From NCBI GenBank assembly GCA_023265395.1, contig JAHFTX010000004.1:53481-117480 (forward strand): DNA of 64,000 bases. Direction: 5' to 3'. Below the pieces are notes generated by a model. The model saw only the letters and a program-made list of their open reading frames with translations, was not told the origin of the DNA and did not search any database. The translations under genes and the position numbers were made by a program. Of this stretch, positions 33,095-41,508 are shown one piece after another; position 1 is the stretch's first letter, and the number at the start of each line of letters is the position of its first letter. This DNA is from Thermoplasmata archaeon (GTDB lineage: Archaea > Thermoplasmatota > DTKX01 > JAHFTX01).

Positions 33095-34783
33095 ATGAAC
33101 AACGACCGCGCCATCGCACGCAAGAGCCGAACGGACGAACGCCCCACTGAGGCGGACGCCCCGACCAACGGCCCTGGCGCCGCGTTGCAGCCCCAGGCGG
33201 CAGCGCCGACGAGCGGGCAGGAGGATGCCCTGGTGCTCCAGGCGCGCGCCCACCACGACGAGCTCGAGCAGCTGCGCGAGGGGCACGACCGTGAGGTCCG
33301 CGACCTGCGCTGGGACCTCAGCCAGAAGGAGCGCTCCCTCTCCTCCTTGCAAGGGCAGCTGCAAGTGGTCGAGGAGCGGATGCGCAAGGTCCAGGAACCC
33401 CCGCTGATCTACGCCTACATCCTGCGCCTGGCTGGCTCCGACCTAAGCGAGAGCGAGGTGGCGGTGGTCCGTGGGAGCGACCTGCTCAAGGTCTCCACCG
33501 GTGCGATGGACAAGGCGACGCTGGGCCTGGGCCAGTACGTCTGGCTCCATCCGCAGAGCTACGCCATCATCGGCGCCAGCGACCAATACCACAAGGGGAT
33601 CATCGCCCGCGTCTTCGACATCGACGAGCATCGCCTGGTGCTCTCCCTCGGTGAGGGCTCCGAGCGCCGCGTGCTGCCGTTGCCGGTGGGGTTGGAAGCC
33701 CCCCTCAAGCCCGGCTACCAGCTGGCGGTGCTCCCGCCCTCGCTGGAGGTGCTCGAGGTCCTCCCCTCGCTGGAGGTACGGGACCTCTTCCTTGGGGAGC
33801 GCCCCAACGTGCGCTACGGCCAGATCGGTGGCCACAGCGGGATCATCGAGCGGATCAAGGACGTGATGGTCCTGCCCTTCGAGGAGACCGCGCTCTTCGA
33901 GCGCGTCGACCTGCAGGCCCCCCGCGGAATCCTGTTGCACGGCCCCCCCGGCTGCGGCAAGACCATGCTGGCCAAGGCGATCGCCACCGAGCACCAGATG
34001 ACGTTCTTCAACGTCTCGGTGGCCGACATCCTCAGCAAGTGGGTCGGCGAGAGCGAACGCATCATCCAGGAGCTGTTCAAGCAGGCCAAAGAGCGTGCGC
34101 CCTCGATCATCTTCTTCGACGAGATCGAAGCGCTGCTGACGACCCGTGGCCGCCAGGACACCTCGGGGGTGCACAAGAACATCCTCGGCCAGATCCTCGC
34201 CGAGATGGACGGGCTGCTCAGCCTGCGCGACGTCTTCGTCGTCGGCGCCACCAACCGCCCCGACATGCTCGACCCCGCGCTGCTGCGCCCCGGCCGCTTC
34301 GACGAGATCATCGAGGTGCCGCGACCGGACCGTTCGGGGGCGGCCGAGGTGCTTCGAGTCTACCTCCATGACGGATTGCCGCTCCATCCGAGCGGACGCG
34401 CCCAGGGGCAGTCGCCCACGGAAGCATGGGAGGCGCTGCGCTCGGCCGTCCTTGACGAGATCTACGGTGACGATGCCTGGATCAAGGTCAAGGTCGACCC
34501 CGAGGCGCACGAGGCGGTCAAGACCCTGCTCCGCCGCGACGTCATCAGCGGCGCCATCCTCGCCGCCGTGGTGCGCACCGCCAAGAAGAACTACGTCAAG
34601 CGCGTGCGCGGCCTCACCCCCGACGAGCAACAGGCCGATGGCATCAGCCATGCCGACCTGAGCGCAGCCATCGAGGAGGAGACCATCGAGCACGCGCTGA
34701 CGGAGTACTACACCTTCCAGAAGCGCCAGCGCGAGCTGCAGCGCGCCCAGACGGAGGAATGGGGCGACCCGATGGTCGGGTAG
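33095..34783 (+). CDS. arc: ARC/Mpa-type proteasomal AAA+ ATPase
   Basis: 562 residues. A charged N-terminus precedes a coiled coil (about 45-100), two OB-like beta domains (about 102-170 and 175-230), the linker PNVRYGQIGG, and one AAA+ module. Walker A is GPPGCGKT (283-290), pore loop KWVG (315-318), Walker B IIFFDEIE (338-345), sensor 1 ATNRPD, Arg finger LRPGRFD. After sensor 2, the segment AVLDEIYGDDAWIKVKV followed by DVISGAILAAVVRTAKKNYV matches the ARC-specific C-terminal region (SGAMIQNVVDRAKKNAIK in Mpa), not archaeal PAN. In actinobacteria ARC unfolds pupylated proteins into the 20S proteasome. The usual C-terminal GQYL or HbYX is absent; the chain ends WGDPMVG. AAGGAG precedes the chosen ATG. 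First gene of the operon. Confidence 0.88.
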   Translation: MNNDRAIARKSRTDERPTEADAPTNGPGAALQPQAAAPTSGQEDALVLQARAHHDELEQLREGHDREVRDLRWDLSQKERSLSSLQGQLQVVEERMRKVQEPPLIYAYILRLAGSDLSESEVAVVRGSDLLKVSTGAMDKATLGLGQYVWLHPQSYAIIGASDQYHKGIIARVFDIDEHRLVLSLGEGSERRVLPLPVGLEAPLKPGYQLAVLPPSLEVLEVLPSLEVRDLFLGERPNVRYGQIGGHSGIIERIKDVMVLPFEETALFERVDLQAPRGILLHGPPGCGKTMLAKAIATEHQMTFFNVSVADILSKWVGESERIIQELFKQAKERAPSIIFFDEIEALLTTRGRQDTSGVHKNILGQILAEMDGLLSLRDVFVVGATNRPDMLDPALLRPGRFDEIIEVPRPDRSGAAEVLRVYLHDGLPLHPSGRAQGQSPTEAWEALRSAVLDEIYGDDAWIKVKVDPEAHEAVKTLLRRDVISGAILAAVVRTAKKNYVKRVRGLTPDEQQADGISHADLSAAIEEETIEHALTEYYTFQKRQRELQRAQTEEWGDPMVG

Positions 34784-34832
34784 GTCGCACTCCCGACCAC
34801 GACGGAGAATGCGACCACAGGCAGGTGCACAG

Positions 34833-36128
34833 ATGCTCCCGATGATTCAGGGTACCGAGCACGAGTACACCCTCTACCACCGGCGCCTGCAGGAGCAGGG
34901 GGTCGACCCGCACACGGTCGGCCTCCGGCTCCTGCGGGAGTCGGACCTGCATGCCGCAGGGGAGTTCACCACCAACCAGAGCCGCGCCTACTACGACGTC
35001 GGCCATCTGGAGATCTCGACGCCGGAGGTCACCAACGCCATCGACCTCGTCGTCTGGGAGAAGGCCGGCGAGAAGATCGTCGACTGGTTGCGCAAGGTCA
35101 TCGAGGAGCGCTACCTCTCCGCCGGGGAGCGGTTGCTGGCGCTCAAGAACAACACCGCCCCCGACGGCACCAGCTACGGCTCCCACGAGAACTACTGCGT
35201 CCCGCGCTCGCTGCCCTTCCCCGATGCCTACGTCCGTGGGCTGGTGCCACACTTCGTCAGCCGCATGATCTACACCGGCGCCGGGGACCTGCTCGACGGG
35301 CGCTACGTGCTCAGCCCGTCGCTGTACAAGACCTCGGTGATGGTCTCGGGCAACACCATGCATGGCACCGGGCTGCTCAACACCCGCGACGAACCCCACG
35401 CCGCCCCCGAGCGCTGGCGCCGTCTCCACGTGCTCGTGGGCGACGCGCTCATGAGCGAGCCGGCGATCCTGCTGCGCCACTTCACCACCCAGGGCATCCT
35501 CCAGCTGCTCGCCGAGGGCAAGCTCGAGGATGCCCCACAGCTGCGCCAGCCGCTGGAGGACATGTGGACGATCGTCGAGCACACCAACCCCGAGCGGTGG
35601 TGCTTCGACCTCGTCGGTGGCGGCACCATCTCCCCCATCGCGGTGCAACGCTACTACCTGGCCAAGGTCGAGACGCTGGTGAACGAGCCCTGGGAGCGGC
35701 AGACCCTGCAGCGCTGGGAGCGGGTGCTCGACCTGCTCGAAGCCCGCGCCACCCACAAGCTGGCGCGCTGCGTCGAATGGGTCGACCGCTACATCGCCAT
35801 CGGCGAGGCGGTGGCGTCGTTCCCCGACGACCCGGAGATGGCCATGAAGGCGGCCAAGCAGTATTCCGAGGTCGGGGCCGACCGCAGCATCTTCTACCAG
35901 CGGCAGGCCGACGGACTGATCGACCGCATCATCGACGACGAGCAGATCATCCATGCGATCCACCACCCGCCGCACGACACGCGCGCGGCGCTGCGTGCCC
36001 GGCTGTGTGCCCTCCATGAGGTCACCGGCATCGACTGGGCACGCCTGACCCACAAGGTGGACGGGGAGCTCCAGCGGCTGGTCCTGGACGACCCCTGGGC
36101 GACCGAGCTGCCAGCAGGAGGTGACTAA
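34833..36128 (+). CDS. pafA: PafA/Dop family protein (Pup ligase-like carboxylate-amine ligase)
   Basis: 431 residues. Glutamine-synthetase-like fold of the PafA/Dop family, which attaches Pup to lysines (PafA) or deamidates/removes it (Dop). Signature blocks: GTEHEY (7-12), YYDVGHLEISTPE with presumed catalytic D55, KNNTAPDGTSYGSHENY (105-121), and NTRDEPHA (183-190). The stretch between the first two blocks is about 40 residues, as in PafA; Dop has a much longer one with its Dop-loop. So a ligase is more likely. Only one family member is present here. It starts 49 bases after the ARC stop, with AGGTG upstream, and its last codons (GGAGGTGAC) are the ribosome-binding site of the next gene. 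Confidence 0.9.
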   Translation: MLPMIQGTEHEYTLYHRRLQEQGVDPHTVGLRLLRESDLHAAGEFTTNQSRAYYDVGHLEISTPEVTNAIDLVVWEKAGEKIVDWLRKVIEERYLSAGERLLALKNNTAPDGTSYGSHENYCVPRSLPFPDAYVRGLVPHFVSRMIYTGAGDLLDGRYVLSPSLYKTSVMVSGNTMHGTGLLNTRDEPHAAPERWRRLHVLVGDALMSEPAILLRHFTTQGILQLLAEGKLEDAPQLRQPLEDMWTIVEHTNPERWCFDLVGGGTISPIAVQRYYLAKVETLVNEPWERQTLQRWERVLDLLEARATHKLARCVEWVDRYIAIGEAVASFPDDPEMAMKAAKQYSEVGADRSIFYQRQADGLIDRIIDDEQIIHAIHHPPHDTRAALRARLCALHEVTGIDWARLTHKVDGELQRLVLDDPWATELPAGGD

Positions 36129-36132
36129 GACC

Positions 36133-36315
36133 ATGACCCAACAGCAGGAGCAACGCAAGGCCAAGAAGGGTGATGCCGACGAGGCGCCACTCTCCTTCGA
36201 GGTCGGCAAGGTGTTCTCACCCAGCAAGGGCCTCGACCTGAGCGTCGCACAGGACAGCGCGCGCTACAGTGCGCGCAAGGGTCAGGGTGGTGACCGCCGC
36301 CAAGCGCTCGCCTAG
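36133..36315 (+). CDS. Pup-like small modifier candidate
   Basis: 60 residues, the size of bacterial Pup. It begins MTQQQEQRKAKKGDADEA, a polar, disordered-looking start like that of Pup. The middle is EVGKVFSPSKGLDLSV, and the end reads DSARYSARKGQGGD followed by RRQALA. ARYSARKGQGGD is comparable to the Pup ending VRAYVQKGGQ or VRSFVQKGGE, but here the GG is followed by Asp and a six-residue tail. If it is a modifier, the tail would need removal, or the attachment chemistry differs. It starts 4 bases after the PafA/Dop stop, with a near-perfect Shine-Dalgarno GGAGGTGA, so the three genes are coupled. Position arc-pafA/dop-pup matches actinobacteria. Similarity is too short to be decisive. 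Confidence 0.7.
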   Translation: MTQQQEQRKAKKGDADEAPLSFEVGKVFSPSKGLDLSVAQDSARYSARKGQGGDRRQALA

Positions 36316-36352
36316 CGGACGCCTTGGCGACGGCCACTGATTCCCCCCCAAC

Positions 36353-36376
36353 GGGCCGGCGGATCGACGCCGGCCC
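36353..36376 (+). terminator. Nine-bp hairpin after the Pup-like gene
   Basis: GGGCCGGCG and CGCCGGCCC flank loop GATCGA, 37 bases after the Pup-like stop codon. It separates this operon from the iron operon and may terminate transcription or protect the 3' end. Confidence 0.55.
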
Positions 36377-36455
36377 GGCCCCCCACCCATCTGCCCCAGG
36401 TCCTTTCCCCAGGGCGAAGCACGGGCGAGGGCCTCATGGTGCTCAACTGGATAGA

Positions 36456-36471
36456 TTTAGGTTATCCTAAA
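36456..36471. promoter_or_regulatory. DtxR/IdeR-like iron box and promoter of the FTR1 operon
   Basis: TTTAGGTTATCCTAAA is a perfect 6-4-6 palindrome in an AT-rich island (36451-36481), and resembles the DtxR/IdeR operator core TTAGGTTAGnCTAACCTAA. A TATA-like CTAAATAG follows at 36474-36481, about 35 bases before the ATG of the first gene. The downstream genes encode an iron permease system, so repression by an iron-bound DtxR-type protein is the natural reading. Confidence 0.7.
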
Positions 36472-36514
36472 ATCTAAATAGCCCCCCCGTTCTCAGACAT
36501 TTCGGGTCACCGAA

Positions 36515-38221
36515 ATGCGTTCGTTCCCAGCACTGCTCGCGGCCGCGATCCTCCTTGGAAGCCTCCTCCTGACGAGCACCGTCACCGGAGCGCCGACCCC
36601 CACGCCACTGGGGTCGATCAAGGCCTTCGAAGCCGAACTGGCACTTGCACGAACAAACGTCTCGACCAACGCCACTGCGGCGCTGGCGCACCTCGAGACG
36701 GCCAGAGGGCTCTACGTCACCAATCTCCAGCCGACAGCAAGAGCCCGCGATGCTGCGACGGACAAGTTCGTCCTTGCCGAGCTGACCGCCGCAACGGAGC
36801 GGATCGCCGCCGGGGACGTGACGGGCTTCGCGGTCGAATCCCAGTACCTCAAGAAGGTCCAATACCGCATCGCCTACCTGCAGATGTGGTACCACCTCAA
36901 TGTCTCGAGCGATGTGGGGAAGGCAAAGCCCTGGTTCGACGTGCTCGCATGGAAGTTCAAGTGGACGGCCGATGACGAGGCCGTCCATGCGATGGAGGAG
37001 ATCCTCGAGGACCCAGGGACGCTCTCCCATGAGAGTCAGGAGATCCATGAGGCGACCATCGAGCAGTTCGTCGACAAGGTCGTCGAGGAGGGGTCCGAGG
37101 CCAAGGGCAACCTCGTCAAGGACCGCGCCGAGGCGCGCGAGCAGGCCGCAGAGGCGACCGCCTACTTCATGGCCATCGGCGAAGAGGTCGAAGAGGAGTC
37201 GGGCGCTGAGACGCGCTATGCCATCGAGGGGTACCTCCACGCGCTCGTCGTCGCCGTCGACGCCGATGACGCCACGTCCCTGGCGAGGGCGCTTGCGGGG
37301 TACCAGAGCTTGCTGACCTACTTCGAGACGGGCTACCGACCGGGCGATCTCGCCGGGGCCACGGCCCGGATCGCCACCCTGATGGACCTCGTGGTCAAGG
37401 AGTACACCCTCGCCGTGGGGCCGGAGGGCGGCTCCATCCTCGATCAGGAGGAGTATGACGAGGCGGTGCTCTTCGCCAACGACGCCAAGGGGCTCTTCGG
37501 ACAGTCCTTCGCTGAAGCCTACCAGGCCGATGCCGATCTGACGGTGGACGTCTTCGCGGACATCAACGCCACGATCACCCTGATCGAGCAGAAAGCCCGC
37601 CCCTCGCAGGTCGATGTCGAGGTGCTGGAGGTCAAGGCCCACCTGGCGGAGATCGGTGGAGGTCCGGGGGGAGAGCCCCTCACCCCGGCGCAGCACATCG
37701 AACGGATCGAGGAGCTGCTCGACAAGGCGGTCGCAGAGTACAAGGAAGGGGATCACGCGGCCGCGGGCGACGTCGTGACGGAGGCGTACATCTACCACTT
37801 CGAAGGGATCGAAGCACCCCTGGCGGCCAAGGACCAGGACCTCATGGAGAACCTCGAGGTGGCGATCTCCACCGACTTGCGGCGGATGATCGAGGAGGGA
37901 AAACCAACCTCCGAGGTCGAGGAGAAGGTCCGCTCGATCAAGGGCGACCTCGTCGAGGCGGAGGGGCTCCTCTCGGGGCAGACCCAACCGAGCACGGCGC
38001 AACCTTCCGGGCCCTCCCCGATGCTCATCGCCATCTTCGTCGGCGTCATCGCCATCGAGAGCCTGGCAGTCCTCTATCTGTGGGCACGGCTGGAGGCTGC
38101 CCGGCGACCCCTCGATGCGGCCGGTGCCACAGCGACACCGCGGCACGGTGGAGGAACCCGCCCGACCGCAGACAACACAGCGGATGACCACCGCAGTCGC
38201 GGGGGGCACGACGAGGAGTGA
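36515..38221 (+). CDS. Membrane-anchored extracellular partner of the FTR1 iron permease
   Basis: 568 residues. Signal peptide 1-25, a long helical, acidic ectodomain, one C-terminal membrane helix (around SPMLIAIFVGVIAIESLAVL) and a His/Arg/Asp-rich cytosolic tail. The ectodomain holds repeats of a helical module: for example KEGDHAAAGDVVTEAYIYHF followed by EGIEAPL. The FTR1 protein encoded next has the same module at its N-terminus (DLAQSAYLDHYEVLEIPL). The conserved H-(F/Y)-E and nearby acids could bind iron. It overlaps the FTR1 start by four bases (GTGA), so the two are translationally coupled. Role as an iron-capture or ferroxidase-like subunit is inferred from context. Confidence 0.8.
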   Translation: MRSFPALLAAAILLGSLLLTSTVTGAPTPTPLGSIKAFEAELALARTNVSTNATAALAHLETARGLYVTNLQPTARARDAATDKFVLAELTAATERIAAGDVTGFAVESQYLKKVQYRIAYLQMWYHLNVSSDVGKAKPWFDVLAWKFKWTADDEAVHAMEEILEDPGTLSHESQEIHEATIEQFVDKVVEEGSEAKGNLVKDRAEAREQAAEATAYFMAIGEEVEEESGAETRYAIEGYLHALVVAVDADDATSLARALAGYQSLLTYFETGYRPGDLAGATARIATLMDLVVKEYTLAVGPEGGSILDQEEYDEAVLFANDAKGLFGQSFAEAYQADADLTVDVFADINATITLIEQKARPSQVDVEVLEVKAHLAEIGGGPGGEPLTPAQHIERIEELLDKAVAEYKEGDHAAAGDVVTEAYIYHFEGIEAPLAAKDQDLMENLEVAISTDLRRMIEEGKPTSEVEEKVRSIKGDLVEAEGLLSGQTQPSTAQPSGPSPMLIAIFVGVIAIESLAVLYLWARLEAARRPLDAAGATATPRHGGGTRPTADNTADDHRSRGGHDEE

Positions 38222-39477
38222 ACCGGACCCGGGTCCTGGTGGCCCTGGCGGTGCTCGCCCTGTTGCTGCTCCCGACAGGATTCGCAGCCGCTGCCTCGCC
38301 TCCGGACTATCGCGGCGAGATCCAACGGGCGCGCGAGCTCGTGGTCGAGGCCATCGAGGCGCACCGTCAGGGCGACTTCTCCCGCGCGTACGACCTTGCG
38401 CAGTCTGCCTACCTCGACCACTACGAGGTGCTCGAGATCCCGCTGCGACCGCGCGATGCCACCCACGTCTTCGAGATGGAGGTCCTCTTCAGCGACTTCC
38501 GCGGGGCGATCCAGCGGAGGGACCCGGTGGCGATCGTCGAATCCTACGGTCAGCGCATCCTGCGCGGGCTCGACACGGACGAGCGGCTGCTCTACGAACC
38601 GGGCCCCGAGGCGACGGGGATCATCCTCACGACCTCGTTCGTGATCATCTTCCGGGAGGGCCTCGAGGCGGCGGTCCTCGTGGGGATCATCCTCGGCTAC
38701 CTCGAGAGCTCCCGTCAGGCGAAGTTGCGTCGGTACGTCTACTACGGCGTCGTGGCCGCGGTCGGCGGAAGCCTGCTCATGTGGGGCGTCGCCAGCTACC
38801 TCATCTCCGTCAGCGGCCTGCAGCGCGAGCTCGTCGAAGCCATCGTCAACATCCTGGCGGTGGTGGTGCTCTTCCATGTCAGCTTCTGGGTGGTGCGGCG
38901 GATCGAGTGGAAGCGCTGGATGGAGTTCATGCGCGCCAAGGTGTGGTACGCCATCTCCTCGGGCGCCGGTGCCAGCCTCACGGCGGTGGCCTTCGTGGTA
39001 GTCTTCCGGGAGGGGTTCGAGACCGTGCTCTTCTACCAGGCGATCGTGCTGGCAGCCTCGGGCTTCGAGTGGGCGGTGGTCGCTGGGTTCGCGGCCGGGA
39101 CGATCGCCCTGTTGGTGGTCAGCCTCGCCATCCTGCGCTTTGGCGCCAAGCTGCCGACGAAGCTGTTCATGGTGGTGACCGTCGCGATCTCCTGCTTCCT
39201 GTCGGTCGCCCTCATCGGACGAGGCGTGCGAGTGCTGCAGAAGATCGACTACGTTCCCCTCACGCGGATGGACGGGGTCGGGGTACCCAACCCCTTCCTC
39301 CAGGACGTCCTGGGGTTCTATCCTACCTGGGAGACGGTCCTTGCGCAGGTGGCCTTGCTGATGGTCTACATCCTGGGCCTGCTCTTCGTGGTGGTGATCC
39401 GTCCGGCGGCACATCGTGCCGAAGGGGTCGGCAAGGCACAACCGATCGCGGCACAGGCAGGGGATGCCGATGAGTAG
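38218..39477 (+). CDS. FTR1 family high-affinity iron permease
   Basis: 419 residues. Signal peptide or first helix, an extracellular helical module (about 30-125), then seven membrane helices. The two family-defining REGLE motifs are FREGLEAAV (REGLE 146-150) and FREGFETVL (REGFE 264-268), whose acids bind iron during transport. FTR1/EfeU proteins import ferric iron coupled to ferrous oxidation. Start GTG overlaps the previous gene by four bases; the stop overlaps the next gene by eight. Regulated most likely by the iron box at 36456. Confidence 0.94.
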   Translation: MNRTRVLVALAVLALLLLPTGFAAAASPPDYRGEIQRARELVVEAIEAHRQGDFSRAYDLAQSAYLDHYEVLEIPLRPRDATHVFEMEVLFSDFRGAIQRRDPVAIVESYGQRILRGLDTDERLLYEPGPEATGIILTTSFVIIFREGLEAAVLVGIILGYLESSRQAKLRRYVYYGVVAAVGGSLLMWGVASYLISVSGLQRELVEAIVNILAVVVLFHVSFWVVRRIEWKRWMEFMRAKVWYAISSGAGASLTAVAFVVVFREGFETVLFYQAIVLAASGFEWAVVAGFAAGTIALLVVSLAILRFGAKLPTKLFMVVTVAISCFLSVALIGRGVRVLQKIDYVPLTRMDGVGVPNPFLQDVLGFYPTWETVLAQVALLMVYILGLLFVVVIRPAAHRAEGVGKAQPIAAQAGDADE

Positions 39478-41503
39478 CGTCCGCTTGGCCATCGACGTCG
39501 GTGGCACGTTCACCAAGGGGGTCGCACTACGGACCGCCGATGGTGCGCTGCGGCAGAAGGTCGTCGTCCCCACCACCCATGACGCTCTGCAAGGGATCGC
39601 GGTCGGGGTCATCGAGGTCCTTGCAGAGCTCATGTCGGGACGAAGCGCCCCCGAGGTCGAGTTCATCGGCTTCAGCACCACGCTGGCGGTCAATGCGCTG
39701 CTCGAAGGGGACAGCGTGCCTGTCGGCCTGGTGGCCATCGGTCCCAAGGTGAGCCGACGCCAGGTCGAGCGGGCCACCGCCGTGCCGGCACTGGATGCGC
39801 AGGGCCAGCGGCTGCGGCTGCTGCGGCAGTTCCTCGACGAGGAGGGGATGGCCCCCCAGTCGATCCGCGCAGCCCTCGAGGAGCTGCGCGACGACGGTGC
39901 GGGCTCGATCGCCGTGACGGCAGCCTATGGGGTGGACCGACCGGACCTCGAACGCCGCGTCGCGAGGGCGGCGTCCGCCATGGGACTGCCGGTGGTCTGT
40001 GGCCACGAGATGACCCTGGCATATGGACTACACATCCGGACACTGACGGCGGTGGTCAACGCTGCCTTGGTGACTCGCATGCGCAGCCTCACGCGCACCG
40101 TCGGGGATGCGGCGACCAACGCGACCGGCCGTCGCCTGATGATCATGCGCGGCGACGGGGGCGTGATGAGGATCGACCAGTTCGAGCAGCGGCCCATCGA
40201 AGGGCTGCTCGCCGGTCCGGCGGCGACCCTTGCCGGCGCCATCGGCCATGCAGGTGTGCGCTCGGGGCTGGTCGTCGAGGTCGGGGGCACCAGCACCAAC
40301 ATCGGACTGATCCTCGATGGGGCGCCACAGATGGAGTACGTGACCATCGGGGACCTCCCCACCTGCGTCCGCTCGATCCAGGTGCGCGTCGTCGGGACGG
40401 CTGGAGGGAGCCTCGTCCGGCTGCAGGGTCGCGCGATCGCCTCCGTCGGCCCGCGAAGCGCGCACATCGCGGGATTGCCCTACGCCTGTTTCATTCCGGC
40501 CAAGGGGTTGACGGGGGCGACGCTGGAACGCACCGCACCGCGCGCTGACGACGCGGGCGACCATGCGGTCCTCCTGCTGCGTGACGGTCGCAAGGCGGCG
40601 ATCACCCTCACCTGCGCCGCCACGACGCTTGCTGTCCTTGAGAAGAGCCCCGTACCCCCCGGGACGGACAGGCGCTCCGCCACGGCGGCGTTGACGATCC
40701 TTGGGGAGGCACTCGGATGCAGCGCTGGCGAGGCTGCGGAGGCGATGCTCCACCAGGCGGTCCGGGGGATCGACCCGGCGGTCAGCGACATCCTGCGGCG
40801 CGCCAAGGGGCGACGGCTGACCATCTACGGTGGTGGCGGGGGGGCGACCGTGCTCGTCCCAGCGTTGGCGCACTACCTCGACCTGCCCTACGAGATCACC
40901 CCCGATGCGGATGTGCTCAGCAGCATCGGGGTGGCCTGTGCCCCCGTGCGGGCCGAGGTCGAGGGCCCCTGTGACGACCTGGCGGCGCTGCGGCGCGTGC
41001 TCGAGCTGGCCGAAGCCCGCGCCTACGAGTACGGGGCCCAGCCGGGCACCGTGGTCGTCCACGGGAGCTTGCTCGCAGAACACGAGGGGATCCGCGCAGC
41101 AGCCACCGGTGCGGCCACCGGCTCCCGTCGCGTCGTCACCCGATCGACGGCGACCAGAGCCGCCGCGGATTCGCTGGGGACCGACCCGCAGGACCTCGAG
41201 CTGGCGTACCAGACCGAGCACCACTGGATCTTCAACCGCCCAGCGACGCGCCGCTGGTGGAGCGCCGTCCGCCCTGCCGTCGCGGTGGTCGATGACTTTG
41301 GCACCCTCACCTTCCTCGCGGAGGATGCAGCGGTGGTCCCTCCGGCGCGAAAGGGGCACGCCATCTCGACGGAGTCGTGTCGTCCGCTGGCGCTCATCGA
41401 CGACCACCGGGTGATCGAGCTCCCCCGGCGGCTGATCGAGGCGGACGCCCTTCCCGATGTGGGCACCGATGCGCCTGTGGTGGCGATCGTCGCGCTCGGG
41501 TGA
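39470..41503 (+). CDS. Hydantoinase/oxoprolinase-family ATPase (HyuA-like)
   Basis: 677 residues. Actin-like ATPase fold seen in HyuA/acetone carboxylase beta/oxoprolinase: phosphate-1 loop LAIDVGGTFTKGV, GFSTTLAVNALLEG, LLAGPAATLAGAIGHAG, and VVEVGGTSTNIGL. IYGGGGGATVLVPALA near residue 460 is a further glycine loop. Family members hydrolyse ATP to open cyclic amides or drive carboxylation, usually with a HyuB partner, which is absent here. The ATG at 39470 has AGGGG upstream and overlaps the FTR1 stop, tying it to the iron operon. Its link to iron uptake is not explained by known family roles. Confidence 0.84.
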   Translation: MSSVRLAIDVGGTFTKGVALRTADGALRQKVVVPTTHDALQGIAVGVIEVLAELMSGRSAPEVEFIGFSTTLAVNALLEGDSVPVGLVAIGPKVSRRQVERATAVPALDAQGQRLRLLRQFLDEEGMAPQSIRAALEELRDDGAGSIAVTAAYGVDRPDLERRVARAASAMGLPVVCGHEMTLAYGLHIRTLTAVVNAALVTRMRSLTRTVGDAATNATGRRLMIMRGDGGVMRIDQFEQRPIEGLLAGPAATLAGAIGHAGVRSGLVVEVGGTSTNIGLILDGAPQMEYVTIGDLPTCVRSIQVRVVGTAGGSLVRLQGRAIASVGPRSAHIAGLPYACFIPAKGLTGATLERTAPRADDAGDHAVLLLRDGRKAAITLTCAATTLAVLEKSPVPPGTDRRSATAALTILGEALGCSAGEAAEAMLHQAVRGIDPAVSDILRRAKGRRLTIYGGGGGATVLVPALAHYLDLPYEITPDADVLSSIGVACAPVRAEVEGPCDDLAALRRVLELAEARAYEYGAQPGTVVVHGSLLAEHEGIRAAATGAATGSRRVVTRSTATRAAADSLGTDPQDLELAYQTEHHWIFNRPATRRWWSAVRPAVAVVDDFGTLTFLAEDAAVVPPARKGHAISTESCRPLALIDDHRVIELPRRLIEADALPDVGTDAPVVAIVALG

Positions 41504-41508
41504 GGACG

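Noticed and set aside
33095..34783. Calling the AAA+ protein an ordinary archaeal PAN
   Set aside because: The Walker A cysteine (GPPGCGKT), the C-terminal insertion with SGAILAAVVRTAKKNYV, two apparent OB-like domains and the PafA/Dop neighbour all point to ARC; HbYX is absent.
36121..36132. GTG at 36121 as start of the Pup-like protein
   Set aside because: It would add only four codons and overlap the PafA/Dop stop; the ATG at 36133 is correctly spaced from GGAGGTGA.
36467..38209. 580-codon minus-strand open frame opposite the FTR1 partner gene
   Set aside because: The plus-strand gene has signal peptide, membrane helix, promoter, iron box and translational coupling; the antisense product is composition-driven.
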